From assembly GCF_904846615.1 (NCBI RefSeq), contig NZ_CAJHBK010000001.1, forward strand, positions 62,001-126,000: DNA of 64,000 nt, written 5' to 3'. Source of the stretch: Psychrobacter sp. JCM 18902. Lineage in GTDB: Bacteria; Pseudomonadota; Gammaproteobacteria; Pseudomonadales; Moraxellaceae. A program made the position numbers and the translations under genes. Below, piece by piece: positions 28,549 through 38,752 of this stretch. The notes below the pieces were generated by a model, which was not told the origin of the DNA, did not search any database, and was given only the letters and a program-made list of their open reading frames with translations. The stretch's first letter is position 1. Every line of letters begins with the position of its first letter.

Positions 28549-29727
28549 ATGAACAATTCAAAAGCAATCCTATCAGTATTACTGTTCACACTCAGCGTCA
28601 GTAGTGCGCCTGTGTTGTATGCTGCGCCTAATGAAGCCATTGATAGCACCTCAGACATGCAAAGTCGTAGTGTTGAGGATTTGGTAGTGATTGCCAAAGC
28701 GGGCGAGTCTAATGAAGCGATCAATGACGCTGTATTGGGTAATGATGCAATCAATGATGCCATTTTAGGCAATGAGGCGATCAACCCTAATGCCGCTAAT
28801 AATGAGGCAACAGTTGGGTCAACAGCCGCAAATCCTTCTCCTATACAGTCAAATGTACCCAGTGTCGATGCCGATAAGCTCATATTAAATAATCCTGTGG
28901 TAGATCAGGCCAATATTCTAAATCCGCAAGAAAAACAGCGTCTAGAGGCGCAGCTTAGAAATATTTATCAGCAAGGTCTTGCCCAAGCAGCGGTGGTTAT
29001 CGTGCCTACGACCAATGGCGTCCCTATCTTTGACTATGCTCTACAAGTAGCTGAGAAGTGGCAGCTGGGCAATAAAGACATCGATGATGGCTTACTCATG
29101 GTAGTCGCCGTCAATGACCGTGATATGTATATTTTGACGGGTTATGGACTAGAGGGTGTCTTACCAGATGCTGCCGTCAATCGTATTATTCGTGAAGATA
29201 TCACGCCGTTATTTAAGCAAAATAACTATGGCGCTGGAATAATAGCTGGCGTTGACGCACTCAAAACGCGGCTGACTGCTGATCCTGAGGTATTGGCTCG
29301 TGCTGATGCGCAAGCAGCCGAGCGTAGTGCACAACAAGGTTCAGACGAGCTACCATCGCCCATATTTTTATTCATTATGGCAATGATATTTGGAAGCTTT
29401 ATTACCAGTATTTTTGGTCGTGTATTTGGTTCTATTATTACTGCTGGTGGGTTTTTTGCGGGATCGTTAGCCTTAGGCGGTGGGTTTTTTATGACCGTTA
29501 TCATGGCTATCTTCTTATGGCTATTTTTGATTTCACGAGGTGGCGGCGGTGGTGGTAAAGGTGGGTCTGGCGGCGGTCGTAGAGGCGGCGGTATGATATT
29601 CCTACCTGGTATGGGCGGTGGCGGCGGCTCTGGCGGTGGTGGTTTTGGCGGTGGTGGTTTTGGCGGCGGTGGCTTCGGTGGTGGCGGCGGTGGTTTTGGC
29701 GGCGGCGGTGCTGGTGGCTCGTGGTAG
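28549..29727 (+). CDS. TPM-domain membrane protein with glycine-rich tail
   Basis: This 392-aa protein has a signal peptide (to about residue 26) and a low-complexity region with near-repeats (NEAINDAVLGNDAINDAILG, about 57-84). The TPM domain follows (about 107-235; VVDQANILNPQEKQRLEAQL, DDGLLMVVAVNDRDMYILTGYGLEG). Hydrophobic segments near 265-330 precede a Gly/Phe-rich tail (GGGGFGG repeats, about 330-392) of the type seen in YgcG-like proteins. TPM domains act on the periplasmic side and some have phosphatase activity; here function is unproven. TGAGGTGG supports the start. It is followed by a second TPM gene. Confidence 0.85.
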   Translation: MNNSKAILSVLLFTLSVSSAPVLYAAPNEAIDSTSDMQSRSVEDLVVIAKAGESNEAINDAVLGNDAINDAILGNEAINPNAANNEATVGSTAANPSPIQSNVPSVDADKLILNNPVVDQANILNPQEKQRLEAQLRNIYQQGLAQAAVVIVPTTNGVPIFDYALQVAEKWQLGNKDIDDGLLMVVAVNDRDMYILTGYGLEGVLPDAAVNRIIREDITPLFKQNNYGAGIIAGVDALKTRLTADPEVLARADAQAAERSAQQGSDELPSPIFLFIMAMIFGSFITSIFGRVFGSIITAGGFFAGSLALGGGFFMTVIMAIFLWLFLISRGGGGGGKGGSGGGRRGGGMIFLPGMGGGGGSGGGGFGGGGFGGGGFGGGGGGFGGGGAGGSW

Positions 29728-29801
29728 ACGCTTGGTAGATGCTTAAGTAAAAACGGATACTAAACGACCGTCAGCAATGACGTATTTGAGGAAATAGTAA
29801 A

Positions 29802-30326
29802 ATGTCAGAAAACAACGCGTCAAATCCCAGTTTTGCCCGCTGGTGGCGTCAAGTCTTATTTATTCCTATATTGCATAGTAAATGGTTAACAGCAGCAGCC
29901 AAAGCACGTTTGACAGACGAGGTGACCCGTGCAGAGCGAGGGCATCGGGGTGAGGTGTTTTTGATTGTAGAAAACCATCTGCCGATTCAAGAGGCGTACT
30001 ATATTGGCTGTCGCGAACGTGCGATTGAGCTGTTTAGTGAGTATCGAGTTTGGGATACTGAAGAGAATACGGGCGTCTTGGTGTATGTCAATATTTGCGA
30101 GCATCAGTTAGAGATCGTAGCTGATCGTGGTATCAGTGCTCATGTCAGCCCCACCGTTTGGCGGGCGATGTGTGATAAGGCCGTATCAGGTATTGCCAAT
30201 CAAAAAACCGAAGAAAGCTTGGCTGAATTGTTAGATGAAGTTGGGCAAGTGCTGCGTCAGTATTATCATTTGGAGCAGGATCCAGCGGGTAACGAGTTGT
30301 CTGATACTGTGGTGTTTCTGAAGTAG
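29802..30326 (+). CDS. Short TPM-domain protein
   Basis: This 174-aa protein lacks a signal peptide or glycine tail. It matches the second TPM-type protein often found in lemA-TPM clusters: VTRAERGHRGEVFLIVENHLP (about 41-61), SEYRVWDTEENTGVLVYVNICEHQLEIVADRGI (74-106) and a helical end. AGGAAATAG before the ATG gives a good ribosome site. It lies 75 bp after the long TPM gene, likely the same transcript, and probably partners LemA and the long TPM protein. Confidence 0.8.
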   Translation: MSENNASNPSFARWWRQVLFIPILHSKWLTAAAKARLTDEVTRAERGHRGEVFLIVENHLPIQEAYYIGCRERAIELFSEYRVWDTEENTGVLVYVNICEHQLEIVADRGISAHVSPTVWRAMCDKAVSGIANQKTEESLAELLDEVGQVLRQYYHLEQDPAGNELSDTVVFLK

Positions 30327-30537
30327 CGTTGATGAGGGAATCTGATGGCTTGTTATTTTGCTAGCATCGTGTTCTTTTATGGGGTTTTGGCATTAATTAC
30401 AATATAATAGTGCCTCTAGAAATCGAGGGTGACTGATATATTTCTCAAGCGTCTATACAGGCTTTGCATTTATAAAGGCACTTCTCAAAAGCATTTCTCA
30501 AAAGTACTCTACTACAAAAAGCCGTCACTGGAATCCT

Positions 30538-31536
30538 ATGATTGATTTAATAAAGAAATTACCAAAAGCTGAGCTGCATTTACATATTGAAGGCTCACTA
30601 GAACCTGAGCTGATGTTTAGATTGGCCAAAAAGAACCAGATAGAGATTCCTTATAAAAACATAGAAGATGTGCGCAACGCCTACAACTTCACCAACTTGC
30701 AAACCTTTTTAGATATCTACTATGCAGGCGCAAATGTCCTGATCACTAAAGACGATTTTTATGATTTAACGTGGGAATATATACTTAAGTGTGTTGAAGA
30801 TAACGTCATTCACACAGAGATATTTTTTGACCCGCAGACGCATACTGAACGAGGTATACCTTTTGAAGTGGTGATAACAGGCATCAAAGAAGCGCTTGCA
30901 GATGCCAAAGAAAAATATGGTATCACCTCTTGTATTATCATGTGTTTCCTAAGGCATTTATCACAAGAAGAAGCGTTTGAGACCTTAGAGCAAGCACTGG
31001 TATTCAAAGATGACATCATCGGTGTCGGTCTTGATTCGTCAGAGCTGGGCAATCCACCATCGAAATTCAAAGATGTCTTCAAAAAAGCTAAAGAAGCAGG
31101 TTTTAAGCTGGTCGCCCATGCTGGTGAAGAGGCAGATTTTTCGTACATTTACGAAGCACTGGACTTATTGAATATCAATAGAGTCGATCATGGTGTGCAA
31201 TCGATAAAAAGCCCAGAGTTGATGCAAAGACTAAAAGATGAGCAAATGCCGCTGACCGTTTGCCCGAACTCAAATATTGAGCTAAAAGTCTTTGATAATT
31301 ACAAAGAACACAATATCAAAGAGCTGCTAGATTATGGTCTAAATATCACCATAAACTCAGACGACCCAGCCTATTTCAAAGGTTATATGAATCAGAACTT
31401 TATAAATATATGCGAAAATTTACCGCTGACAGAAGATGATGTTGTTACTTTGGTAAAGAATTCCTTTAATGCCTCATTTATTAGTGATGAATTAAAAGCA
31501 GTATATTTGGCGAAAGTTGATCTGGCACTAAAGTAA
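30538..31536 (+). CDS. add: Adenosine deaminase
   Basis: This cytoplasmic zinc enzyme of 332 aa converts adenosine (or adenine in some homologues) to the inosine or hypoxanthine product in purine salvage. Metal and catalytic motifs are present: HLHIEGSLEPE (residues about 16-26), the HAGEE motif near 195-199, DHGVQS near 216-221 and SDDPAYF near 277-283. No clear ribosome site precedes the ATG. Adenine deaminase of the same superfamily is an alternative reading. A terminator follows. Confidence 0.88.
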   Translation: MIDLIKKLPKAELHLHIEGSLEPELMFRLAKKNQIEIPYKNIEDVRNAYNFTNLQTFLDIYYAGANVLITKDDFYDLTWEYILKCVEDNVIHTEIFFDPQTHTERGIPFEVVITGIKEALADAKEKYGITSCIIMCFLRHLSQEEAFETLEQALVFKDDIIGVGLDSSELGNPPSKFKDVFKKAKEAGFKLVAHAGEEADFSYIYEALDLLNINRVDHGVQSIKSPELMQRLKDEQMPLTVCPNSNIELKVFDNYKEHNIKELLDYGLNITINSDDPAYFKGYMNQNFINICENLPLTEDDVVTLVKNSFNASFISDELKAVYLAKVDLALK

Positions 31537-31565
31537 ATTAACTATGATTAGGTTTTAGTACCCGA

Positions 31566-31602
31566 GGCTTAACGGTTGATATCAATCGTTAAGCCTTTTC
31601 TT
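31566..31602 (+). terminator. Terminator after adenosine deaminase
   Basis: GGCTTAACGGTTGAT (31566-31580) pairs with ATCAATCGTTAAGCC (31581-31595) with one G-U pair, followed by TTTTCTTTTTT. Confidence 0.85.
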
Positions 31603-31664
31603 TTTTACACGGTATGCTTTTTAGGTTCAAGCGACTTAGGTGCAAGTAACTTAGGTTCAGGCGA

Positions 31665-32465
31665 CTAGAGCGCAGTGATTTTCTGGATTAATAACGGCAT
31701 AATCACACCAGCTTTTTCTGCTAAGGTGATATCCACAATAGTATTCGGCGTTGGATTGGGATTTATCTCAATAATTTTGGCACCATTTTGCTTCGCTAAC
31801 TGTGCGAGTCCAGCGGCAGGATAGACGAGACTGGAGGTGCCAATACTGATAAATACCTCACAATTTGCCGCCGCGTCTTCTGCTGTTTGCCATGCTTGTA
31901 CTGGTAATGCTTCGCCAAACCAAACGATATCTGGTCTGATATAGCCATCGCAATGGCGACAGGTCATCAGTGTGTCATCAAAATTGATTGTATCCTCGCT
32001 ATGATACGAACCCCTCGATTGACTTTGGTAGACTGTCTCGCATTGACTACAGCGGTTATGCCACAGATTGCCATGCAAATGAGTTACCGTACTGCCAGCT
32101 TGCTCATGTAAATCATCAACATTTTGAGTGATAAGCGTTAATGATTGATTGGACGACTGAGTATGGTATTGCCACTGCGCTAAGGCAAAATGTGCAGGAT
32201 TCGGTTTTTTATCTGCGACCAATTGCCTGCGCCATTGATACCATGACCACACCAGTTTTGGATCACGAGTGAAAGCCTCAGGTGTTGCCAAGTCTTCCAC
32301 ACCATAGTTTTCCCACAAGCCTGTTTGCTTATCTCGAAAAGTTGGAATGCCACTTTCGGCTGAAATCCCTGCACCCGTTAAGATGCAAATATGCTGTTTG
32401 GATGTCAATAATTTAGCAGCAAGTTCTACTTCTGCTATTAACGCTGGTGATAATTCTGCTAACAT
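31665..32465 (-). CDS. cobB: NAD-dependent protein deacylase, sirtuin (CobB type)
   Basis: This 266-aa cytoplasmic sirtuin removes acetyl or other acyl groups from lysines using NAD. The motifs are GAGISAESGIPTFR (about residues 31-44), TQNVDDLHEQAG (about 113-124), catalytic His in HLHGNLW (about 128-134), and a four-Cys zinc site (CSQC and a later CRHC). AAGGG lies 8 bp before the ATG. It is unrelated in role to the defence-type SIR2 gene at 13.4 kb. It is divergent from the small membrane protein next door. Confidence 0.92.
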   Translation of the reverse strand: MLAELSPALIAEVELAAKLLTSKQHICILTGAGISAESGIPTFRDKQTGLWENYGVEDLATPEAFTRDPKLVWSWYQWRRQLVADKKPNPAHFALAQWQYHTQSSNQSLTLITQNVDDLHEQAGSTVTHLHGNLWHNRCSQCETVYQSQSRGSYHSEDTINFDDTLMTCRHCDGYIRPDIVWFGEALPVQAWQTAEDAAANCEVFISIGTSSLVYPAAGLAQLAKQNGAKIIEINPNPTPNTIVDITLAEKAGVIMPLLIQKITAL

Positions 32466-32500
32466 GAGCCAACCCTTGCTAATAATGGATATCTCTTCTA

Positions 32501-32869
32501 ATGATAGATGGAATTTGGTGGCTTGTCATATTGTTTGCCGTTATTGCCGCTTTATGGTTGTTGGCAAAGTCACGCGGCGTAAAAGTGGGTGAGTCAATTC
32601 ACAATAAATCGTCTAAAAGCGTGAAAAAACCTATTAATGACGACCTGCAAAAAACATCCGTGCTGATCAAACAGTATTTTCCTGATTATCGAGTCACACG
32701 CAAGACCAATCATTTATTGCTCAGTAAACAAGATAAAAAAATTGCAATGATTACGATGGATAAGAAAATTGCTTCAGGTCAGCGCCTGTTGGGTAACGTG
32801 CCCGTGATTAATTACCATCGTGTGCCTAACCGTGCCCAGCTAGCAGCTAATTTGCAGCAAGCAGAGTAG
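32501..32869 (+). CDS. Small membrane-anchored hypothetical protein
   Basis: This 122-aa protein has an N-terminal transmembrane helix (MIDGIWWLVILFAVIAALWLL) and a basic soluble part (about residues 30-122). No family is recognised. The start is only 35 bp from the divergent cobB start, so the two share a promoter region. An overlapping frame starting at 32347 runs antisense into cobB and is not believed. Confidence 0.6.
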   Translation: MIDGIWWLVILFAVIAALWLLAKSRGVKVGESIHNKSSKSVKKPINDDLQKTSVLIKQYFPDYRVTRKTNHLLLSKQDKKIAMITMDKKIASGQRLLGNVPVINYHRVPNRAQLAANLQQAE

Positions 32870-33025
32870 GCGAGTGTTATAAGCGAAATGCCTATCATAT
32901 AAGAAAACTGTCTATCAATAGACGAGCACGCACGGCGAAATCCGCAAATATTTTGAGCACGGAGTTGATAGATATTCAAGATTTAGGGTAATGCTAAGGA
33001 AGGATAAAACAAATATTATAAATAC

Positions 33026-33048
33026 GATGATTGGTGCGCTCGGCGGGA
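33026..33048. repeat. attL: duplicated tRNA-Arg 3' end at left end of island
   Basis: This 23-bp sequence is identical to 55614-55636 and includes the last 17 bases of the tRNA-Arg gene with its CCA. After it the two sites diverge. It is in direct orientation and marks the left boundary of the tRNA-Arg-integrated element. Similarity continues to the left (GGTAAT, CTA and GGAAGG blocks at about 32988-33005 versus 55589-55604). Confidence 0.85.
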
Positions 33049-33105
33049 GTCAATCATTTATGGTAAGTATTTGATATTAAATAGTTTTAAGTAAATTATT
33101 AATTA

Positions 33106-33130
33106 TATGTACAACGTTATGTACAACATT
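33106..33130. promoter_or_regulatory. Tandem TATGTACAAC boxes, left end (probable integrase arm site)
   Basis: TATGTACAAC occurs at 33106-33115 and 33118-33127, a 12-bp period. The same arrangement, orientation and trailing ATT occur at 55488-55512 beside the other att site. Position just inside both ends suggests arm-type integrase or excisionase binding sites. Confidence 0.65.
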
Positions 33131-33209
33131 TTAATATCGTTACTCTCGGCTTATAACTTGGAAGCTTACTCATAGCTACTTACAAAATAATTATGCTGAT
33201 GAAAGTCAA

Positions 33210-33599
33210 TTATCTAATTTCAGCCATTAGCGTCTTATAAGCTGACTCAATCCATGCTTGCTCACTAGCATAACCATTTAATAATGGATCGAAATCAAAA
33301 GTATTGTTTTCAAAAACTTTTTTTGCTAAATCATTGGCCAATATATACTCGAGGTCTTGAACTAAGCTATTTAAGATATCTAGATTTTCCTTACTCGCAA
33401 AATGAATGAGAACATCTGCGTCATTCACTTTAGGATCAGAATACTCTGCCCACCAATTTTGATACAAGTAGGCATTCATCAGATATATAAATGTATTAAT
33501 CACAATATTTCCCAGTACATAACATTCATGAGTGTAAGCAGTCGCATTTTTACTTTGAAAGGCGTTGGGTTTCAATCTCCAATAGCTATCTAGTTGCAT
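33210..33599 (-). CDS. Hypothetical protein, left end of island
   Basis: This 129-aa soluble protein is rich in Asn, Tyr and aromatic residues; no signal peptide or membrane segment is evident and no family is recognised. It is the first gene inside the left att site, transcribed toward it. No convincing ribosome site was seen. Low GC relative to core genes fits island DNA. Confidence 0.5.
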   Translation of the reverse strand: MQLDSYWRLKPNAFQSKNATAYTHECYVLGNIVINTFIYLMNAYLYQNWWAEYSDPKVNDADVLIHFASKENLDILNSLVQDLEYILANDLAKKVFENNTFDFDPLLNGYASEQAWIESAYKTLMAEIR

Positions 33600-34067
33600 T
33601 TATAGGTCGGTCACTGTGAGTAAATCTGGATTCCTTTCTAGTGTACTATCCTACATTTAAAGCCGCTACTGTAGAATGTTAATTATTCCACTTTCTGCTT
33701 CCTGAGAATTTTTCCGCTTCCAACGTCAGCTATTTATTTTATTAGCTTAGAGGTGGTTTTCCACTTTGAAATAAAGGTATAAAAAAGCGCATTTTTATTC
33801 CTGTTTTACTTGCTTCCTCATTTTCTTGCTTCCAAAAGCACTATCCAGACATTAAAAGAATTCTTTTATTTAAATAAGAATACTTTTATCCAATAAAAGC
33901 CTTAATTGCGTTTGCAAACTAGCGTTCATATCCTCTACTATCATACAATAATTTTTATAGACCGTCATAAGTCGATATATTCCATCGCAGTACGTGTTAG
34001 CCAATTTTTAAGCCTGTCATATCATCCAAAGTATTTATCCTTGCTCAACAAACAATAAGACGAACCT
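33600..34067. other. Non-coding region upstream of hsdM with repeated GCTTCC motif
   Basis: No gene was seen. The region is pyrimidine-rich with CTGCTTCC (33695), CGCTTCC (33715), TTGCTTCC (33810) and TTGCTTCC (33826), resembling the TTGTTTCC series at 49545-49704 near the other side of the island. It probably also contains the hsdM promoter. Confidence 0.45.
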
Positions 34068-36428
34068 ATGACCAAAAACTTCTCTCAAACAGCGGCTTTC
34101 ATCTGGTCTGTCGCTGATCTATTACGTGGTGACTTTAAGCAATCTCAATACGGCCGCATCATCCTGCCATTTACACTACTGCGCCGCCTAGAGTGCGTAT
34201 TAGCAGACACCAAAGCTGCTGTGGTGGCTGAGAGTGAGCGTATCGCTGAAAAAGGTCTGCCAGAGGAAGCACAAGAGAAGTTCATCATTCGTGCCAGCAA
34301 GCATGCGTTTTATAATACCTCGCCCATGGATTTGAGCAAGATGGGTCAAAGCGATATCAAAGATAACCTTAATACCTACGTGCAATCCTTCTCAAAAGAC
34401 GCGCGTGAGATATTCGAGCACTTCAAGTTTGAAGAGTTTGTCGGTCAGCTAGCTGATGCCAACCTGCTATATAAAGTGGTGCAGAAGTTCGCCAATACCG
34501 ATCTTAGCCCTGAGGCTATCTCTAATCATGAAATGGGCTTTGTCTTTGAAGAGCTGATTCGCCGCTTTGCTGAAAGCTCAAACGAAACCGCAGGGGAGCA
34601 TTTTACGCCGCGCGATATCGTGCGCTTAACTACCTCGCTGGTATTTATGGAAGATGATGACGCGCTGACCAAAGATGGCATCATTCGCACCATTTATGAC
34701 CCCACAGCAGGTACGGGCGGCTTCCTATCCTCTGGTATGGAATACGTGCTAGAACTGAACCCTGATGCGGTCATGCGTACCTATGGGCAAGAGCTCAACC
34801 CTGAGTCTTATGCCATCTGTAAAGCTGACATGCTGATCAAAGGGCAAGAGGTGAATAATATTAAGCTGGGCAATACTTTGTCTAGTGATCAGTTGGTCGC
34901 TGAGAAATTCGACTACATGCTGTCTAACCCGCCATTTGGGGTAGATTGGAAAAAGATATCAGGTGAGATCAAAGACGAGCACGAGCAAAAAGGCTTTGAT
35001 GGTCGTTTTGGCGCTGGCTTGCCACGCGTATCTGATGGCTCGCTATTGTTCCTCATGCATCTGATTAGCAAGATGCGTCCGATTACTGATAATGCTAAAG
35101 ATGCAGATAACAGCAGCAATCAGGGCAGTCGTATCGGTATTATCTTAAATGGGTCACCGCTATTCACGGGCGGCGCAGGGAGTGGAGAGAGTGAGATTCG
35201 CCGTTACATCCTTGAGGCTGATTTACTAGAGGCCATTATCGCTCTGCCTACCGATATGTTCTACAACACGGGGATCGCTACCTATGTATGGGTATTAAGC
35301 AATAAGAAAGCCGCTGAGCGTAAAGGTCACGTGCAATTGATCGATGGCAGTAACCTATACGGCAAGATGCGTAAATCACTTGGCTCTAAGCGTAATGAGA
35401 TGAGCGATGATGATATCAAGACCATTATTTGTAGTTTTGGCGACTTTGAAGTGGTTGATGCGCGTGTGCTAGATAAGCCTGAAGAGATGAAGTCTAACCG
35501 TGGCCGTCAGTCTGCCAATCCTAAAGCTGAGCCTGCCAAGACCTTTGCCAGTAAGATATTTGCTACTCATGAGTTTGGCTATCGCCGTATCACCATTGAG
35601 CGTCCGCTACGTCTATCCGCTCAGCTATCTGACGATTCCATCGAAACCTTACGTTATGCCTCTAAACCGTTTGATATGGTCATGCCAGCGCTGTATGAGG
35701 CATTTGGTCGTAACTGGACGACTGACAGCTATGGCGACTTATCAGCGGTCACCTTAGAAGCGCGTGCAATGATTAAAGCCGACTTCTCTGAGCTAAAAGA
35801 AAAGCAAATTAAAGATGTGCTCGATGCCAATCTTTGGCAAGATCAGCTTGAGATCATGAATAAAACTAAAGCCTTGCAAACGGCTATTGGTAACGGTCAA
35901 TTCGATGATTTCAATGAGTTTGAAAAGGTGCTCAAGCAAGCGTTAAAAGATGCTGATGCCAGTGATGATATGAGCCTTGATGCCAAAGAGAAAAAGCAGC
36001 TACTAGACGCGATCACTTGGAAAAACCCTGAGGCAGAACCCGTCATCAAAAAAGCAGTCAAGGTTGCCAATCCGCTCTATGGTGCATTTAGTTATACTGA
36101 TCCTGCCAGCAAGACCAAAATAGTTGAGTTCCAAACAGACAGCGATTTACGTGATTATGAAAACGTACCGCTAAATCCTGAGGTGACCACCACTGAGTTG
36201 ATTGAAAGTTACTTCGCCCGCGAAGTGCAGCCGCATGTGCCTGATGCGTGGATTAATAGCGACAAGAAAGATGCTATAGATGAAGAGATTGGCATCGTGG
36301 GCTTTGAGATACCGTTTAACCGTCATTTCTATGTGTATGAGCCACCGCGCGCGCTTGCTGATATCGATGCAGACTTGGATGCTGTTAGCAGCGAAATCAT
36401 GCAGTTATTGGGTGAGGTGCATTCGTAA
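34068..36428 (+). CDS. hsdM: Type I restriction-modification DNA methyltransferase (M subunit)
   Basis: This 786-aa adenine-N6 methyltransferase subunit works as M2S1 with HsdS. It has an N-terminal helical HsdM_N domain (residues 1-150), an AdoMet-binding motif [10 protein letters not shown] near 211-220 and the catalytic NPPFGVDW near 287-294. It is longer than classic HsdM (about 500-530 aa), with an extra C-terminal region (about 530-786) rich in helices and ending in a [12 protein letters not shown] segment. The stop codon overlaps the hsdS start (TAATG), so translation is coupled. Confidence 0.93.
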   Translation: MTKNFSQTAAFIWSVADLLRGDFKQSQYGRIILPFTLLRRLECVLADTKAAVVAESERIAEKGLPEEAQEKFIIRASKHAFYNTSPMDLSKMGQSDIKDNLNTYVQSFSKDAREIFEHFKFEEFVGQLADANLLYKVVQKFANTDLSPEAISNHEMGFVFEELIRRFAESSNETAGEHFTPRDIVRLTTSLVFMEDDDALTKDGIIRTIYDPTAGTGGFLSSGMEYVLELNPDAVMRTYGQELNPESYAICKADMLIKGQEVNNIKLGNTLSSDQLVAEKFDYMLSNPPFGVDWKKISGEIKDEHEQKGFDGRFGAGLPRVSDGSLLFLMHLISKMRPITDNAKDADNSSNQGSRIGIILNGSPLFTGGAGSGESEIRRYILEADLLEAIIALPTDMFYNTGIATYVWVLSNKKAAERKGHVQLIDGSNLYGKMRKSLGSKRNEMSDDDIKTIICSFGDFEVVDARVLDKPEEMKSNRGRQSANPKAEPAKTFASKIFATHEFGYRRITIERPLRLSAQLSDDSIETLRYASKPFDMVMPALYEAFGRNWTTDSYGDLSAVTLEARAMIKADFSELKEKQIKDVLDANLWQDQLEIMNKTKALQTAIGNGQFDDFNEFEKVLKQALKDADASDDMSLDAKEKKQLLDAITWKNPEAEPVIKKAVKVANPLYGAFSYTDPASKTKIVEFQTDSDLRDYENVPLNPEVTTTELIESYFAREVQPHVPDAWINSDKKDAIDEEIGIVGFEIPFNRHFYVYEPPRALADIDADLDAVSSEIMQLLGEVHS

Positions 36429-37774
36429 TGGCGAAGTATCAACAATATGCAGAATATAAGGATTCAGGGGTTGAGTGGTTGGGAGAGATTCCTAAAGATT
36501 GGGGCGTTACTCATTTGAAGTTTGTAGCTTCTATAGTTGGTAGGATTGGATTTCGTGGTTATACAGTTGATGACATAGTTAATGAAGGACAAGGAGCTAT
36601 AGTCTTAAGCCCTTCTAATGTACGTGATGACCAGTTTTCTTTAGAGAAAAAATCTTATCTAAGCTGGGCTAAGTATTTTGAGTCTCCTGAGATTATGGTG
36701 GAAGAGAATGATATTTTACTAGTTAAAACTGGTTCTACTTTTGGAAAATCAACAATTGTTAGAGAGGTTGGAGAACCTATGACAATCAATCCACAAATGG
36801 TGTTAATAAAGAAATCTAGTATAGATTCTAGATTCCTGAGCTATTTGTTTAATTCTTCTTTAATTAAAGCAAAAATTGAAGTAAGTAATACTGGCAGTGG
36901 AATGCCTACCATGACGCAGGAAAATATAAATAACTTTCCAATTCCTTTGCCTGCTACAAAAAGTGATATCAAAATCGCCAACTTCCTCGACCATGAAACC
37001 GCGCAAATCGATACCCTAATCGAAAAACAGCAAACTCTAATTCAACTGTTAAAAGAAAAGCGCCAAGCGGTGATCAGTCATGCCGTGACCAAAGGTTTAA
37101 ACCCCGATGCCCCGATGAAAGATTCGGGCGTTGAATGGTTGGGGGAAGTGCCTGAGCATTGGGAGGTAGGTAGAGTTGGCTATTACGGACAGGTTCTTAA
37201 TGGTTCAACACCAAGTAAAGCGAACTTATCTTATTGGCATCCCAAAGAAGTTGCATGGTTATCTTCTGGAGAGGTTAATCAATACTATATTGAAAGTCCA
37301 ACGGATTATATTTCTTATAAAGCTCTAAAAGAGTGCTCCGTAACCTTATTGCCAGTCGGTACGTTGGTGATGGGTATGATTGGTCAAGGTAAAACACGTG
37401 GAACGTCTGCTGTGACAAAAATTGAAGCTACAATAAATCAAAACCTTGCAGCTGTTATACCCAATGAAAATTTATACTCAAACTATGCTCATCTTTTTTT
37501 TCAGGCTGCTTATAAAGAATTAAGAGAAGATGCTAGAGGTGGGAATCAAGCGGCTCTCAATTGTGAAATAATTAGAGATTTTAAAATAACGATACCTCCA
37601 ATAAATGAACAAAAAGCAATATTTATTGAAGTCAATAAAATTTCAGACAAGTTCGACATCCTAATGATAAAGGCAGAACAAGCCATTCAACTTATGCAAG
37701 AACGCCGCACCGCTTTAATATCTGCTGCTGTTACGGGCAAAATTGATGTGCGGGGTTGGCGGGTGCCAGATTAG
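36428..37774 (+). CDS. hsdS: Type I restriction-modification specificity subunit
   Basis: This 448-aa protein reads the two halves of the target DNA sequence. It has two target-recognition domains (about residues 10-185 and 230-400), each opened by DSGVEWLGEIPKDW or DSGVEWLGEVPEHW. Each is followed by a helical spacer (FLDHETAQIDTLIEKQQTLI near 186-205; a similar helix near 405-440). The internal half-repeat is normal for HsdS. The recognition domains are more AT-rich than the conserved helices, as expected for exchangeable modules. hsdR does not follow directly: about 6.7 kb of cargo intervenes. Confidence 0.93.
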   Translation: MAKYQQYAEYKDSGVEWLGEIPKDWGVTHLKFVASIVGRIGFRGYTVDDIVNEGQGAIVLSPSNVRDDQFSLEKKSYLSWAKYFESPEIMVEENDILLVKTGSTFGKSTIVREVGEPMTINPQMVLIKKSSIDSRFLSYLFNSSLIKAKIEVSNTGSGMPTMTQENINNFPIPLPATKSDIKIANFLDHETAQIDTLIEKQQTLIQLLKEKRQAVISHAVTKGLNPDAPMKDSGVEWLGEVPEHWEVGRVGYYGQVLNGSTPSKANLSYWHPKEVAWLSSGEVNQYYIESPTDYISYKALKECSVTLLPVGTLVMGMIGQGKTRGTSAVTKIEATINQNLAAVIPNENLYSNYAHLFFQAAYKELREDARGGNQAALNCEIIRDFKITIPPINEQKAIFIEVNKISDKFDILMIKAEQAIQLMQERRTALISAAVTGKIDVRGWRVPD

Positions 37775-37892
37775 CTGTAAATAGAGATTAAACGCATATT
37801 GTATTTGATAAAAGGTTTAGCTTAAGCTTAGGAGGATAGAGAGTTTGGGATTGACCATCATTAGCGATAATTGAAAGGTAGTCAGTAAGTTT

Positions 37893-38504
37893 ATGAGAAA
37901 GTTAATGTTAATATTATCAATATTTGGAATAAGTACAGCCCAAGTGAATGGTGCTGTCGAAAATACCTTTCAACCAAATAACACTTTGACCCACACGACT
38001 AGCAATGATTCTACTTCTGCAAGTTATGGTTCTAGTCGCAATCTCTATCGCACTAAGAGCGGTGATCATATATATACTAATGAAGAAATCAGTAAAGCGA
38101 TTGATAATTTAAGTGCTCATGCAAAGCAACAAAAATATCAACTTGCCTCGCTAAATAGCCATGTATCTTATGAGAATAAATACTCTGATGCTAAGGATAG
38201 TTTGGCTGATATGAAAAAATGGGCAAACCAAGGTAATGAAGAGTACCAAGTTAAGGTTGGTATAATATATTACAAAGGTGAAGGTGTTCGTCAAGATCTT
38301 GTGCTGGCAAGAAAAATGTTTCAAAAGGCAGCAAAACAAGGAAGCATACAAGGTCAAGGGATGCTTGGATACTTTTATGAAGAAGGTTTTGGTGGTCTTA
38401 AGAGAAACCGATCTACAGCAAAGGAATGGTATGGGAAAACCTGTGATCAGGGTTTCCAAGCGGGCTGTGATGAATATAGAAGATTAAATGAGCGCGGTTA
38501 TTAA
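37893..38504 (+). CDS. Secreted Sel1-repeat protein (short)
   Basis: This 203-aa protein has a signal peptide (MRKLMLILSIFGISTAQVNG). It has a polar Ser/Thr-rich region, then two or so Sel1-like repeats (VGIIYYKGEGVRQDLVLARK near 123-142; LGYFYEEGFGGLKRNRSTAK near 158-177). The end is Cys-containing (CDQGFQAGC). Sel1 repeats are protein-interaction helical hairpins, probably in the periplasm. It is the first cargo gene after hsdS. A larger Sel1 protein lies at 42715 in the same cargo zone. Confidence 0.75.
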   Translation: MRKLMLILSIFGISTAQVNGAVENTFQPNNTLTHTTSNDSTSASYGSSRNLYRTKSGDHIYTNEEISKAIDNLSAHAKQQKYQLASLNSHVSYENKYSDAKDSLADMKKWANQGNEEYQVKVGIIYYKGEGVRQDLVLARKMFQKAAKQGSIQGQGMLGYFYEEGFGGLKRNRSTAKEWYGKTCDQGFQAGCDEYRRLNERGY

Positions 38505-38752
38505 TGGACGCCCACACACAATAGCAGAAGTGAATAAAGTGTGGTTGATTAAAGTAAAGCAATGAGACACAACATATTCTATGGTAAGCACATAGCGTTA
38601 GATAATCGACCCAAAAGGTAGGATGATTTTTTATTATTAATGTACAATTGTTTTGTTTTTATGCTAGCATCGTCCAGCATGCTTTTATACTAAAGATGCT
38701 ATAGCAAATAACATAGTATTGGTTATTTAAAAAAATAGACTGTATAAAAAGG

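Noticed and set aside
32910..32923. GTCTAT-CA-ATAGAC palindrome as a terminator
   Set aside because: The stem is only 6 bp and lacks a T run; it is not strong enough to call.
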